Shown: positions 21,671 to 34,062 of the stretch, in pieces
How positions within the stretch are numbered: the stretch's first letter is position 1
Layout of the letters: each line of letters starts with the position of its first letter
Assembly: GCF_020509005.1 (NCBI RefSeq)
Contig: NC_063014.1
Coordinates: 5,456,001-5,520,000, forward strand
Source of the DNA: Fulvia fulva
Taxonomy: Eukaryota; Ascomycota; Dothideomycetes; Mycosphaerellales; Mycosphaerellaceae
DNA length: 64,000 nucleotides
Direction of reading: 5' to 3'
Translations under genes and position numbers: made by a program
Notes under the pieces: model-generated
Seen by the model: the letters and a program-made list of their open reading frames with translations, nothing else
The model's database searches: none
Told to the model about the DNA's origin: nothing

Positions 21671-22943
21671 TCATCGTCTCTGTCGCTTAGCAAGAGGCGA
21701 TCCATCGTCGACTGCATGTTCCTTCGCGTTGACTGTTGCAAAGGACTCGACTCCTTTCTTATGTTTGTGCATCTTTCGACAGTGTTCCTTCATCTTGTCC
21801 TTCCTTCTAGTGTTGTATGTGCATGGTTGTGCTTCGCATTGATAGTACCTGCGAGCATGAAGGTCAGCGGGAGTACTGATGTGCGGGCATTGAATGGTGA
21901 GGCTGGGTTGGGGTGAGTTGCAGCAATCACAAGCGTGCGGCTGAAGGCACCAGCCGGCGGTGATGACTGGCTGAGATGAGTGTGATGGCGATGGCGTCTG
22001 TGCGCAACGACGAGTCCCTCGCTCGGGTACTTACTGTTCAGCAAGAGCGTGTATATCCTGCTTATGACGGAGCAAGTCCGATGGGCGGACGCAAGATTTG
22101 CCACAGTCGGGGCATTCGTGTCCTTTCCTCTCCTTCGAGCGGACTGTGGTACGACTGATGCCGACTTTCTTCGTTGATGGCAACTCGATGTCGGCTGGGT
22201 TGATAGCTGCGTCGAGCTGCAGTAGGTCTGCAGCAAGCTGTGCGGTCTGAACAGACGGCGATAATGCCCGAGGGTCGTAGATTGGCTGAGGCTGGTTGGC
22301 GGAGTGGCCCAATGAACCGTATGACGTGTCGAAAGGGTTGTATGCTATGTATGTTCAGCCATGACGCTATCACTAGTGTTAGAGACCATTACATACTGTC
22401 AGACCATGGTAAATAGCCTTCTTCCACAGGCTGGAAGAGCGGCCACCAACCCGAGTGAGGGTTCGGTTCTGGTATCAGCTCATTGCCCCTGTTGCATAAG
22501 GAGCATTAGTCCAAGGTCTCTGTACACAGTGTATCCCAAGAAGAGCAGGTCTAGGCCGGGATGCTGTACAGTGCCAGGGCGGCAGCTCAATGGCTGTGGT
22601 TCGAAGGCATCCTCGCCATGTGAGGGCCGTGCTCGTGATCCTCAAGACTCGCCAGGGCAGTTACGTCCACTTACCAAGCGAAGGTATCGAAGAGTGGTTC
22701 GACCGGCCACACGCCACTGGTGAATGGCGAGCTGAAGTCGGTGCCAAATGAGGATGTCTCGCGGGACAAAGTGGGCAGACTGCTAGATTCACTTGGCCAC
22801 ATTACTTCGAGTTCATCATTGACCACTGCTGACACATACCCAGAGTCGACAGGACTACTGCCTCCAGCAGAACTCCACGTCACCGAGTCCAGCTGACACA
22901 TGTTTGAAGATGCACGGCGTGAGAACATCATGTTATCAGTCAT
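21671..22943 (-). CDS. C2H2 zinc-finger protein
   Basis: Four exons read on the minus strand: 22943-22675, 22488-22397, 22344-22035, 21848-21671, giving 282 aa with every splice phase consistent. Introns are 186, 52 and 186 bp. The N-terminal 190 residues are Ser/Asp-rich and unconserved. Two fingers follow: C198-C201-H214-H219 (CPDCGKSC..) and C228-C233-H246-H251 with the unusual C-x4-C-x12-H-x4-H spacing. The tail ends in a basic AKRQRR. Finger 2 spans the last splice site. It is probably a nuclear DNA-binding protein. Another in-frame ATG lies upstream at 23006. Its fingers pair closely with those of the gene at 42732-43622. Confidence 0.75.
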
Positions 22944-25042
22944 TCTGTGTCCAGCGAATAGACAAAGGTTGTGCTTGAGATAAACGACAGCATGTACATC
23001 AGACAACGCGGCAGCTCGTGGACGAAAGAAACAGAATCACGTTCGCCAACTTCGCATTTTGTTGCAGGCAGTAAAGGTGCGCCCTCTACGCCCTCTCACA
23101 CTCTTCCTCCAGGCACGTGATGATGGAGGCCTCAGTGGCAGCATAGTAGACAGTGCTTGGCACAAGGCGACATGTTGGAAGTACAGCCAAGGAGCCAATG
23201 ACTGTCCATGAAGACCTCGACCGGTGTGAAGTGGGCTGTAACCTGAGGCCGCCCATAGCTGTGGCCAATCATGGTAGGAACGGACAGTCCATGGCGACGA
23301 CGTGTATGGTCGCCCTCTCATTGGCGAGAGGCCGCTGACATGGTGTACGTAAGCAAGTGCCGTGGCTGTGTTGGACAGTGCAGCAACACTGCCTCCGTAT
23401 ACCATGGAGCTCAGCTCAAGCGGCGCAGCATTGATGCTTTGACACCTGACCACCACGTGTAGGTGTGGTCATGTGGTCCAGAGAGATTGGGGGCCGAAGT
23501 TGTAATCGATGTCGACGGGTGCTCGGTGTGAGCGAAGGAAAATCGTGCTTGGGCAGGGGCCAAATGCTGATAGTAGAGGTCCAAGGAAGGCGTTGCGGAG
23601 CATCGAACATGTCCAGATGCGAAGGCCTTGAACCCAGATGTGCTTCGCGGGGTGTGTAGGAATGGAAAAGATGCAAATGCACCAAAGGCCGGCCAGTTGA
23701 AGGACATGGAAGAGAGCATATATGTCTTGAGGCTGATAGACCTTCGAAACGAACGACTTCAGCCCCAACAAAGGTAGTCAGGGCGGCCTCGCCGACTCTT
23801 GTATTAGCATGCGGCTCTGCGATCACGACTAGCAGCCAACGGTGTGGTCATCACCACGCGCTCGGTAGCCAGGAAGGCGCAGATCGCTAGAGGGCGGCGT
23901 CAGATTGTTGGTTCGTTTTCCGGAAATCAGCTGGCACATGCATGGTGGCACCGGTGGCAGCCAGGTTCATGATCCTTTACGGATCCTGCTGCGCGTCAGG
24001 TCTCCAGTCTTCACCGGTCGTGTGCGTCGAGTGGGTGTGATTGATGATGGGTGCAGGACGCAGACGAGAAGAAGGCGCAGCACAGTCGAAGGATGTTGTG
24101 TTGGCTTGAGGGGCACAGACGACCCAGATGCTAGGCTTCATATAGTTAGACACTTTCCTCAGCACACATCGGCTGTTGCTTCCTGCTGCCTCGTGCAGCA
24201 CCGCAATTCAGCTGCATCGCCCCGAGAGGTCGCCCTCTGTTCCAGACCAGCAACACCAGCCGCCTTCGTGCTCCGATCACAAGAACGCCGTGGCTTGTGA
24301 AAGGATCACTGCATTCCGGTGCGATGCAAAGTCAACCCTGACAATTCCACCGGTGAAGCGGAGGGAACCATTGGCCTCAGGACATCGCCCTCTGCGGAGC
24401 ATGAACTCTCCTGATCATCTCGAGACCTGCGGAGGAAGATACCGACTGCCTAACGAGGGACAGCTTGGAGACTGTTCCACTGCGTAGCGGACCACACTGC
24501 ATAGCATAGCACACCTGCTCAGGTGCACCGCCGACAGGATTACCTCGTTACACTCCTGCCCTTCCAGGCACTACACAGTCGATGCAGGCAAGGGTGCCCG
24601 GTGTCAAGCATCTACGCAACAATGGTGGATCAGCAGACTGACATACATGTACATCTGCCTTGGGCAACTAGTACCTGGGGTTCGTGCGGAATAAAGCACT
24701 GGGACGACGACATCGTCTGTACAACAACGTGACAGAAACGCGATGATCGATGTATATGACTGCTCGAGTCAGCCGAATGCAGATGCAGCTCCATGTGTAC
24801 CATCGAAATATGAGGTCCGTGTTGTGAGTAAAATCAGTCGCCGTGAAGGCATCAGTCTTCACATTCATGTACAACCTCTAACAAAGCCTCTATTCCATAC
24901 CGTACCATGCCATGCACTCAACCAAAGAAGAATCGTGTTCGTGAACATGCCGCATGTGCTGTACTTGTAACCAAAACTTTCTTCCAAGCTCCAAGCAATG
25001 CTGATACCGACGCCAATACCCTTTCAAACGTCCCTGGTTTGA
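22944..25042. other. 2.1-kb intergenic region, no gene seen
   Basis: Several minus-strand frames of 100-139 codons overlap each other at 23037-23826, but none has a recognisable domain or splice structure. No tRNA or terminal repeats were found. Confidence 0.45.
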
Positions 25043-28000
25043 TCACCATCTAGGCAGCTGCTGCTGCAACTGTTGTTGTGCTTGGCCGGCCTGGCTCCCA
25101 TAATAGCTGCCACGATAGCCCTGCTGCTGCGGCATCGTCATGCCCTGCTGTTGCTGACCATATTGTCCGACATACCGTTGTCCGTGTTGCTGCGCCTGCG
25201 CCTGCGGCGCCACGTTGTTGCCCTGCTGCATCCTCAAAGCTGACGATGATCTGGCGTACATCGAGTTGCGATGCTGCTGGGCAGCCATATTTCTCTGAAA
25301 TGCCATTTGCTGATACTGAAAGGTTTGCTGCTCTTGCAAATATCGTTGCTGTGCCTCGTACTCTGCTTGCTGACGAGCCATCGCTTCTCTGGTGTATTCT
25401 TGCTCGTAACGAGCTTGAATGGCTTGCTCGACGGCAGCACCTCGTATACCTTTGTGCATGTTGCTCTTCTCTTGCTCGCGAGCAGCGACAGCTGCGATGA
25501 GACCAAACTCTTGCCCGCCTCTATCCTTCGAGTTCGCTGCCAGGTCGATGAGCTTCGTGCCCGTTGCACGTGCGACATGCATCTGCTCCTTAGCCGACAG
25601 CGTGGCGCCCTGGTTGCTGTTGACCAAGCCGGGGCTGTTCAAGTAGACACTGGCACCACGAGAATGCGGGCGACTGGGAGGAGTCCGGTTTTGAGATAGT
25701 TGAAGCAACTCTGTTGACTTTGGCCGCTGTATGAAAGGCGGTGGAGTCTTGCTTGACTGCCTCCGTGGCACAGCACTGGTAGAAACATGCCGTTGATGCG
25801 CAAGTGGTGGTAACAATGATCTCCTGCTTGGTGCTTGCAGTTGGCCAGCGAGGGCAGCGCGGTGTTGTACCCAATCCTCGGCCGACAATGTCTGTCTCTT
25901 CTGCATACGCATCGCTCTTTCTGGTGACACCGACCCAGGCGAATCGGCCACAGTCCATGCTACGCTGTTCCGGTTACCAGGCTGGTCGAACCCGTCGAAA
26001 GCAGTCGGCGTCGTTCGGCCTCCACAGTATGAAGCTTGATTGTTCTCACCCGGACTAGGGGTTACAAAGTAGCCGCTCAGCCTCGAGCCCGAGCTCTGTC
26101 GTAGTCGATCGATTGATCTCGACCTTGATCGTCGCCTGTCGAAGCCACCGGGCGTGACAGTACCACCAGTACCAGGGCGACCACTCGGCTTGTACATCAA
26201 AGTCGGGCCAAAGTCTACTGTGGGTATCTCTGCGGATTGTTGCACAAGGTCTCTGTCCCAGGTATCCAGCCGTCCAGCGCCGCCAGAACGTTCATTCACG
26301 GCGGGCATGTTGACATCACCAACGGTCTTCAGCCGTCCTGGCCGCACCCACTCCTTCTTCTTCTTTGTTTCATGATCGGAGACGCTTCGTTCGCTTTCGT
26401 AGTCGGGAGTCGAGTCGGAGGCAATGGTGCTGGCGCGGCCGCCATACTTGTTGACGGTTGTTTCTTGTTCGTTGAGAATGCGTTCTAAGGCGTCTTGATC
26501 AATGACTGCATCGAGGAGGAATTCATCCGTCGAGACGGGAGAATCTGGCGGGGTAGTAGTGGACGCCATGACATGCCTGTTAGTGACGAGAAGCAGTTTG
26601 CTCTGCTGGATCTGTCGAAATTTGCTTAGGTAACGCCTTCCGCGTAATGCTTTTTTGGGACGCGAGGGTTACGAGTTCGGGCCGGTTCGTCGCCTCCTGT
26701 TTCGGTTCTTCATGCATCACTCCGTCCATTTGCGGCATTTGCTCCTGCTCCAAACTTTGGAAGTATTCGCCATCGTGGTCGGCATATGGTGAGCCGGGAA
26801 TGGTGCTCAATCGCGGTCGCGAGTCCTGTTGTCTGCCATAGTCATAGTCGTCTTCGGCATAGCCGCCCATATATCCATGAGCTTGATCAGTCGGGGTCAT
26901 GCCAGGCTGGTCGCGATATGGCAAAGCCATCCCGATGTTACCACCATTCCTCGTCGACTCTCTTGGATATGTATCGACTTCCGGCTGTGGCGGGTGCAAG
27001 GCACTCTGCATTTCTTGGAGGGTGGCCGCATCTACGTTAGAGTGCGCTCGTCGAAGCTCAGGTGGTGCTTGCAATGGACCGGCCGGGCGATCATGTGGAT
27101 TATGCTGAAGTGATGGAGGCGATACGACAGGCGCTGGTGGCGGCAAGTACGGCGAGGCAGCTCCCTGAGCGGCGACTTGCTCGTATGGCGACCCTGCGGC
27201 GGTACGATCGCTGGAGTTGATGCGCTCGAGCGCGCCCCCATGCCTTGGCGGCGCTGGAGCGTCGTCATCATCATATCTGCTTTGCTCGTGGGACAGACGA
27301 GAAGGTGTTTCGGTCATGTGTCTGCGGTACCCAACAGCATCTGAAGCTGAGCGCTTGTGTGGAGTGGAAAAGGCTGAAGGCGGCGCTGAATCTGTTCGCT
27401 TGGGGATTGACATGCCTGCCAGACCGCCACCACGAGCAGGCGCTGGCGATTGTGTCCTTGAGCCAGGAGTGGAGTGAGTAACAGCATCTTGGAACTGAAT
27501 GCCAGGACGATTGCCAGGTGGCAGAGACTGGCGGTTTGTAGCGTTGCGACGTTGGGTGATCTGCCGGCTATTGCGCGGAGAATCTTCCATTGTGTTTGCC
27601 ATGCGTGTCGACGTCAGCTTCTTCATCTCCTTACGCCACTGTCGCTCGCTCCAATTCTGGCTGCCGTCTGTATGAATCAGGCCAGAGACGTCCAAGATAT
27701 CAAGATAGCCGTATCGCCGGTCTCTAGGCATTGCAAACATCAGACCGCGCTGGTCGAGCGTGTCTGCGATAAGCCTGGTCGGTCTCCCGTACAGTGCAAA
27801 GGTGTCGTACACGGGGAACAGCCACCGCAGCATCATCTCAAAGCCACTGACTGCCGCATGCACTTCCGGCATGACAAACACAAAGCCTTCAGTGGTGGTC
27901 TCCTGCCCAGAGTGTATCGTGACTAGACCCTCCAGCTTCACCAGAGTAGACTGGTCAATCAAGGGCTTCGATTGTGGGTAGATGGCATAAGCGGCGTATG

Positions 28001-29073
28001 CGTCGGTAATCGTGGCGATTGGGCGTGTCTTCTTTGTGATCTTTCGTGTGTCGTAAAACTTGATATCGCCCTTGGGCACCTGTGTCCTGCCGTATGCTGA
28101 ACCCTTCTTGAGGACTTTCTGGGCTTTCGCGTACTCTTTCTCGTCAGGTGGTGAGATGACGCACCAGCATCGTCTCCACGGTGTACCTGCTCCAAATCGA
28201 ACTCTTGCCCAGTCATCGTGGATGAATTTGGACCTCTCCATGATGACCTTTATATTGTTTAGGTACCTTCCCTTTCCGGCGAGGAGTGAGCCAGTGTACG
28301 CCTCTTGAAGCGTGGCATGCTCGAACATAGCCAGTCTGATTCCGGCCGTCCATTGCGTGAGGGAATTCAACGAGTTGAAGTGGAGGAGGTAGCGGTTGTT
28401 AGCCGCAGTAGAGACGCTGAGGACGTTCTGAAGACTGCCGCCCTGCGCACCGTTCATTGGGAGAGACTCAATCTGGGAATTGTCAGCTCGACATTGCCAA
28501 AGTTCGCGACCGCTTTCTGCTTACCATCTTGATTGAAGCATCGCTCAGGTTGATAAACGTGGGCACAACCTCGCCGTCTTCGCCTGCCTGGTCCAATGCC
28601 GCAGCATCCCAGAGCGAGAGGACTGTGCCCACCAGCTGAGCGAAACACTCATTCCATGTCCTGTCCAGACTTGGCCTGCCGCGGGTGTCGAGATCGTGCA
28701 GCTTCAAGAAGTAGCCCTCTTGGTACAGCTTGTTGCTATGGCTATTCAGAAAGCTGAAGATCGGTGCCAGCTCTGGCGGCGTATCTTGCGCAACCTCCAT
28801 CTGGTGCGGATTGTACGTCTGTATCATGCTGACGGGGCGGGAGTTCGCGCGCGAGTCGGCTCTGGCTCGCGATGGCGTTTCTGGCGATCGTGGTGTGGGC
28901 GAACTGGGCGCAAAAGAGTCCAGGTTCTGCCTTTGTGTGTCGAGGCCTAGCGGCTTGTTCTTGTGTAGTACATTGGGATCTTGGCTGGCATTCGGTGATG
29001 GCGTGGCTCGCAGCTGTTTCTCGGAATCTAGTGACGCTGAAGTGGGTGAACGTTGGCCGCCCCATTGGGACAT
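25043..29073 (-). CDS. PH-domain protein of the CAF120/SKG3 family (CCR4-NOT associated)
   Basis: Exon 1 is 29073-28525. A 52-bp intron (28524-28473, GTAAGC..CAG) joins it in phase 0 to a long exon. The family core is unmistakable: EVAQDTPPELAPIFSFLNSHSNKL, YFLKLHDLDTRGRP, the PH-like part (RYLLHFNSLNSLTQWTAGIR) and WARVRFGAGTPWRRCWCV. Low-complexity Pro/Gln/Ser-rich tails follow. The long frame stops at 26580-26582 and a new frame opens at once and runs to 25043. I treat both as one gene with a second small intron somewhere within 26545-26634 (candidates 26577-26634 and 26545-26587, both with weak donors). The protein ends in a Gln-rich tail. Yeast Caf120 associates with CCR4-NOT; Skg3 is its bud-neck paralogue. 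Two adjacent genes remain possible. Confidence 0.7.
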
Positions 29074-29758
29074 GAACGATAGAACTGCAGCACGCGCGGT
29101 TAGAACTGGTTCTGACGCAAGGGATTATTCTCGTCGCCGCCTCTGCAGCTCCACACAACGGCTGCCAGCGTTGCAGAGGTTGCCGCAGGTTTGGTTCGGA
29201 ATTTGGACGTACCACGACTGCGAGGCATGCTGTATGCTGTGCCACGTCCAGCTATCGATTCTGCTCGTTCCAACGTCGATCGTCTTCTTTGTGCAGTGCA
29301 CAGTCGCGAAACTCGCCGGCGGCAAGCGGCTGTTATCTGGGAATCAAGCTGCGCTTTGTTGCTCCTTCTGTTGGCCGCAACTGTCACGCGTGAATGACCA
29401 AAAACTTTCCTGCTGCGTCAGGCGTGCAACAACGAGTCGAAGGAGGTCCCGGGAACGAGTGAATGATGTGCAAGTGCTCCAAACGACAAAAGTGAACAGC
29501 AGAGCTAGGGAGATGCGCGGATGTCTGGCGCTAGTGGTGCTAGGGCCAACGGCGATGATCTCATGGAAGTTAGCGTGCTGAGCGCACGGGAAGTCAAACG
29601 AGCAGAGCCTCACCCAAGATTCGACTTTTGCGGCAGACCAAGTCGTCGCTGCTTTCTCGGCTTGGAGGATTGTTAAGCGTAGCGACCGAGCGCTAGCCAC
29701 ACCGGAGTACGAGCTTGCGAGTACGTAGGTGAGGCGTCAGCGAGGGAGTGAAGCTCTA
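29074..29758. promoter_or_regulatory. Upstream region of the CAF120-like gene
   Basis: About 690 bp between the gene start and the MITE. Overlapping frames occur on both strands but none is convincing. No specific element identified. Confidence 0.35.
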
Positions 29759-29760
29759 TA

Positions 29761-30047
29761 CAGTCCTGGGCATAGTTTTTACAACCCCTATTCTTCCACC
29801 TTTCCTCATTAGGAAGGATATATCCACTGCTTGGCGTAGCTCACCACCTGGTGTGTCCTCCATTGTTGGCTATTACTGCCTCGCAGCGTTCTCGCATACT
29901 CTTGCATATACGTCGTATGTCCTTAGGTGTAAGCTTGGCCCATTCTTGATAGTGAGATTGAAGGTAGCAACACTTCCTGAGATGGACATGGATAGCCGGA
30001 AGTGGTTAGCGTACATACAGGGGTTGTCAAAACTATGCCCAGGACTG
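29761..30047. mobile_element. 287-bp MITE with 29-bp terminal inverted repeats and TA target duplication
   Basis: The left end starts CAGTCCTGGGCATAGTTTT and the right end is its inverted copy, with 28 of 29 positions matching. A TA flanks each side (29759-29760 and 30048-30049). CAGT ends plus TA duplication point to the Tc1/mariner superfamily (pogo/Fot1 type). The interior has no transposase frame, so it is non-autonomous. The near-identical ends imply fairly recent insertion. It sits 688 bp upstream of the CAF120-like gene start. Confidence 0.9.
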
Positions 30048-30049
30048 TA

Positions 30050-31262
30050 CCAGCCCTCAACTAGCCTTGGCGCCCGCTCTGATTGGTCAACTTCCAAGTT
30101 TTAGGATCACGTGACCTACCGCACTGTGCCTGTTGGCGAACTCGCAAACATATACTCGTCGCTAACGCCTATGTCGTCGTATAATACGCACTGTACGTCG
30201 GGTAGCGGTAGCGTGGATTGCACGCTACTCTGCAGTCTAGAAGGGTTGGTAGAGAGCTCCACTCCGCTACGCTTACCTTTGGAGGTTCACAACCGCCAAC
30301 AGCACATTTTTGCAGAGACGAGAGCAAAGGTTCAACTCCAGACCTGACCGTCACATTGTAGTCATATATCCGCACGGCCGCCAGCAGCCGGTGTCCACGC
30401 GTACATAAAAGCTCATAATGCATGATGTTTGCTTGGCAGAGGAAGGGCGGCGCTGAATGAGGAAGATTGGCGGCGCTACGTAATTGCACCTGGGCGTTGC
30501 GAATACGCTGAGGCGTCCTGCGGTATTGGCTACCTCATCCATCATCGGGCGGGGTGGGCTGTAGTAGCACGCCTGGTCGTAGTTTCATGTCTTCCCGGTT
30601 GGTGTTAGTATTTGGCTCTGGCACACTTGGCCTGTAGCGACTGGCCCTTGACGTGATGTTACAGCATGTAGCATTTGGCTTTGCATGTTCAACAAGGTGA
30701 CAGGAAGTCTATCCTGCCGGAACTATCGGCACTGCGATATGGCGGAGATCAAGCAGCTCTTGGGCCGCGGAGGCAGGTTTAACCTCCATATCGATAGGGC
30801 ACATCACCCGAGGAGCGAAGTGCATCCCCTCATGCTGCAATGTGAAGTGATGGTGGTCGAAATTGCATGAAGCAATACGACGATGAGCATAGCATATTGA
30901 TGAGACAAGCATTGTGGCGATCTTGCTGTCATGATCATGGAGTCGCGACTCGCACGTGGACATGCGCTCGAGCGCAAGCCTGGATCGCTCTCTGGCTAGG
31001 GCTTCGGACGCTCCACGTTCGCGTTTCGCGTCTTGGGCATCCAGCTGCTCTACATACCATCACAACAAGGCTCACTTCAGGAATCTCACTCAATCGCCTA
31101 TCACGGAACCTCGGACAAGTTCGCTTCGGTGTCGCGTATACGCTCTCCAACATCTGGTTCGACCTTGAGCAATCGCGCCCAGGACTCTACACATGCGGGC
31201 GAGCACATCGTTACACCATTCACGGCAACAGTACGGCAGTCACCCGCACACAACGCTAGTAT
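30050..31262. other. Intergenic, no gene seen
   Basis: Short frames only. This is the promoter side of the BAH-PHD gene. Confidence 0.45.
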
Positions 31263-32489
31263 ATGGTTGCAGCGATGCGCCAAAAGCCAGCTGTTGGAAA
31301 GGCTGCCCCTCAAGCCAATGGTCAAGCTGTGCGGCCAACGAAGAAAGGCAAAACAGCACCCAGCACAGCGAAACAGCCACCTCACTCCGCATCCCTCGAC
31401 GATGAGCAAGAACAGTTGCTGGACTACCTTGACAAGGGCTCTCCTTTCGCAGTACGCATGGTAAAGCTTCCATCTGCAGGTTCCAAGAAAAGGAAACGCG
31501 ACGAAGACCTCTTGCAAGACGACCTATTCGAGCCCCGCCTGGCCTGTCTATACGAGGTGCAGCCTCTCGATAAGTGGGAAAGCCTTCGACGATATAAGAA
31601 GTTTACAGTGGGCAATGAGAGCATCTCAACAGGGCAATGCGTCCTGATCAAGCAAGACGACGCGGAAGATGCAACATTGGATTTGGCCGCCCAGTGGAAA
31701 GCGAAAGTGCTGGAAGTGAGAGCTCTGGACTCGGAACACGTCTTTATAAGAGTTGCATGGCTCAACCGGCCGGAGGATCTCGATAGTGGTCGTCAAGCTT
31801 ATCATGGCACAAATGAGCTCATACCTACAAACCGCATGGATGTCATCGATGCCATGAGCGTCAATGGCACCTTCGAAATCGTCAAATGGGATGATGGTGA
31901 CAATGACACAGCTGTGGTGAGCCACGAACAGTACTTTTGGAGGCAGACACTGGATTACTGCGAGAACAAGATATCGGTGAGCCATCCCTGAGTGCTCTGA
32001 TCATGCACGGTGAAGCTGACTTTCCTGGCAGAAACTGCGCCTGATGTGCAAAGACAACAAGCCCCAGAACCCGGATGAAATGATTGTTCAGTGTTCACAC
32101 GAAGGCTGTCGCAAGTGGCAGCACGTCAAATGCATGGCTGAGCTTGCCGTCTACGAAGCTGGTATGCCGTGAGAAAGATGTATGTATTGCCTCTCGCTGA
32201 CGTCTGCACAGCAAACCAGAAGCCATGCTCCAGCTCGAAACGAAAGAGCGCTGTCAAGAAACAGGAGCCGGAGGATGAAGACAAGAAGACTCTCGACATA
32301 AAACAAGACTCGCCAGTGGTCGCAAAGGCTGTCAAGGGCTCCGTTACCGCCGAAGTCTTCATCAAAGGCGAGCCACGACTGGCAGAGATCAAGCCGGCAG
32401 CAGAGACCGAGATTGTTATCACCGATGCGAACGGAGAACAACATTCGGTCGGATTGAATTGCTTGTTCTGCGGCAAGGCGGTCGACTGA
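31263..32489 (+). CDS. BAH-PHD chromatin protein
   Basis: Exons 31263-31976, 32032-32161 and 32212-32489 (introns 55 and 50 bp) give 373 aa with consistent phases. A basic N-terminus (KKGKTAPSTAK, KKRKRDED) leads into a BAH domain (about 95-235: SISTGQCVLIKQDD, AWLNRPEDL, HGTNELIPTN, YFWRQTLDY). A PHD-like finger follows in exon 2: C244, C259, C264, H269, C272 (IVQCSHEGCRKWQHVKC). Its first Cys position is Leu242, and the closing C-x2-C seems to lie far downstream at C365/C368, after a Lys/Glu-rich linker. BAH-PHD proteins such as Neurospora EPR-1 bind H3K27-methylated chromatin. Whether this is that orthologue cannot be told by eye. Confidence 0.75.
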
Positions 32490-34062
32490 GTAACGACCCT
32501 CGGGATATACACCATCCGCCGGTGCGTGGTCTCCACGCAATATCGCGGGTAGTGGAGCGTCGCACTATACTCAAGAAGCGCCTTCTAAGCGCCGCATAGG
32601 CGCTGCAACAGGAGATGCATGACATTTTACCAACGACGAAGCTACCGACAGGAGGCATGCAGCCAAGGCGCTGCTGTGCAGTCTCCTCATGGCTGCAGCA
32701 GAACGACTTGGTATGAGGAGTCTGCAATGCGCACAACGCAACCAGCTTGCGGAGCCCAGACCACTGCTATCAAACATAGTCCAGCTGGTGTCTTGATAGT
32801 GAAGACTAGCTTGTTGTCCGGCAGGCGACGCGGCACGCATCCAAGGCTCGGACAGCACGGCACGGTGCGGTCGGCGCGAGACAATGAAGACGAAGAAGAA
32901 GAACGATTGAATTTCTGGAACATTGCGATGTGTAGCTTGAACCAGAGCAGTAACAGTATGGTAATAACATGGCGGTGCCATGAAAGTTTACTTGATCTCA
33001 TCAATTTGACCTTCCTTCCTCGTGATGATGTATGTATGAGCGTTGTGCCTCTTCTGCAAGGCGCAAGAGAGGAGAGGAGCGGAATAAACTTGCTGTAAGG
33101 GTAACAGCAGATACTGCAGTACATTATGCAGGTTCACGAGCCCCTCATGCAGGCCCGCTGCACTGCGCTGCGCTTGCGTCGCTTTGATTGTGGTGGTGTC
33201 GATCAAACCACGACCCTCCGGCTGCCAATGGTATTGCCGAATCTCTGCCTGACGCAGCGCTCCCTTGCGCGAGCTGCGCGAGCCCAGTGGTGTGGTTGAC
33301 GTTCAATAGTTCACCAGCATGGCAGATGATGACATTTGCACGCCCGCGCTTCTGACTTGCATGGACAGCATGATGCATCTCAGATGAGGAGACCAGAATC
33401 CCGATGAGCCAGTGTCTTGCATCTACTACCGGCCACATCCCAACCCGCGAAACCAGCACGCGCAGGATATCCTATCGAACACCGCATAAACACGTTGGCG
33501 CGGTGGTATAATAAAGTGTGAGAGTGGACCATGCAAATGACCCCCTGGCTCTGTCGCGACTCGCGCGGTAAGTATTCCTAGCACCACGTCCTGCATATGC
33601 ACGAGCGAGGCTTGTTGACAGGCGGAGGTGCTGCTAGCAGAGTCATGGAGCATATGTACAGTCGACTAGAACTAGTTCTAGTGCAGCTTTCGAAAGCACG
33701 TCGGGTCGCTAACTTCGCTTCTTGCTTGGTCGCACGAGTCTTTAGACAGCTGTGTCTTGACGTGTGCTTTTCTTCACACTTTACTTCTTTCTCCTGTTGC
33801 TGTTGCTAGTTCTACCTGGTGCTGACAGACTACCTTCATGTGGTGCGGGGAGCAACACGGTAGCAAGCAGCACGACAACGCATTGGAAGCGCTTGTGCTG
33901 GGCATCTTGCGACATCTTGCGACATCTTTCACAACCATCGTACCAGTCTGTCCTTACCGTATTCCGCACTCTTGTCGCAGGTACACCCCGGGAGACACGA
34001 GCCATTGGAAGCGACGACCGACTCATCAAGCTTTCCTTTTGTGCTGACCCGGACGATACGAG
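32490..34062. other. 1.6-kb intergenic region
   Basis: No convincing gene. It contains an 18-nt perfect palindrome (33665-33682) and a short direct repeat of CATCTTGCGA (about 33903-33930). Confidence 0.5.
33665..33682. repeat. 18-nt perfect palindrome
   Basis: ACTAGAACTAGTTCTAGT reads the same on both strands. It lies 380 bp upstream of the SDR-like gene start. Such a site could bind a dimeric protein, but one occurrence proves nothing. Confidence 0.6.

Noticed and set aside
21849..22674. Two introns of exactly 186 bp in the C2H2 gene as a sign of duplication
   Set aside because: Their sequences differ beyond the shared GTAAGT donor; equal length is coincidence.
23037..23826. Several overlapping minus-strand frames of 100-139 codons
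   Set aside because: They occupy different frames of the same bases, with no domain or splice pattern to favour one.
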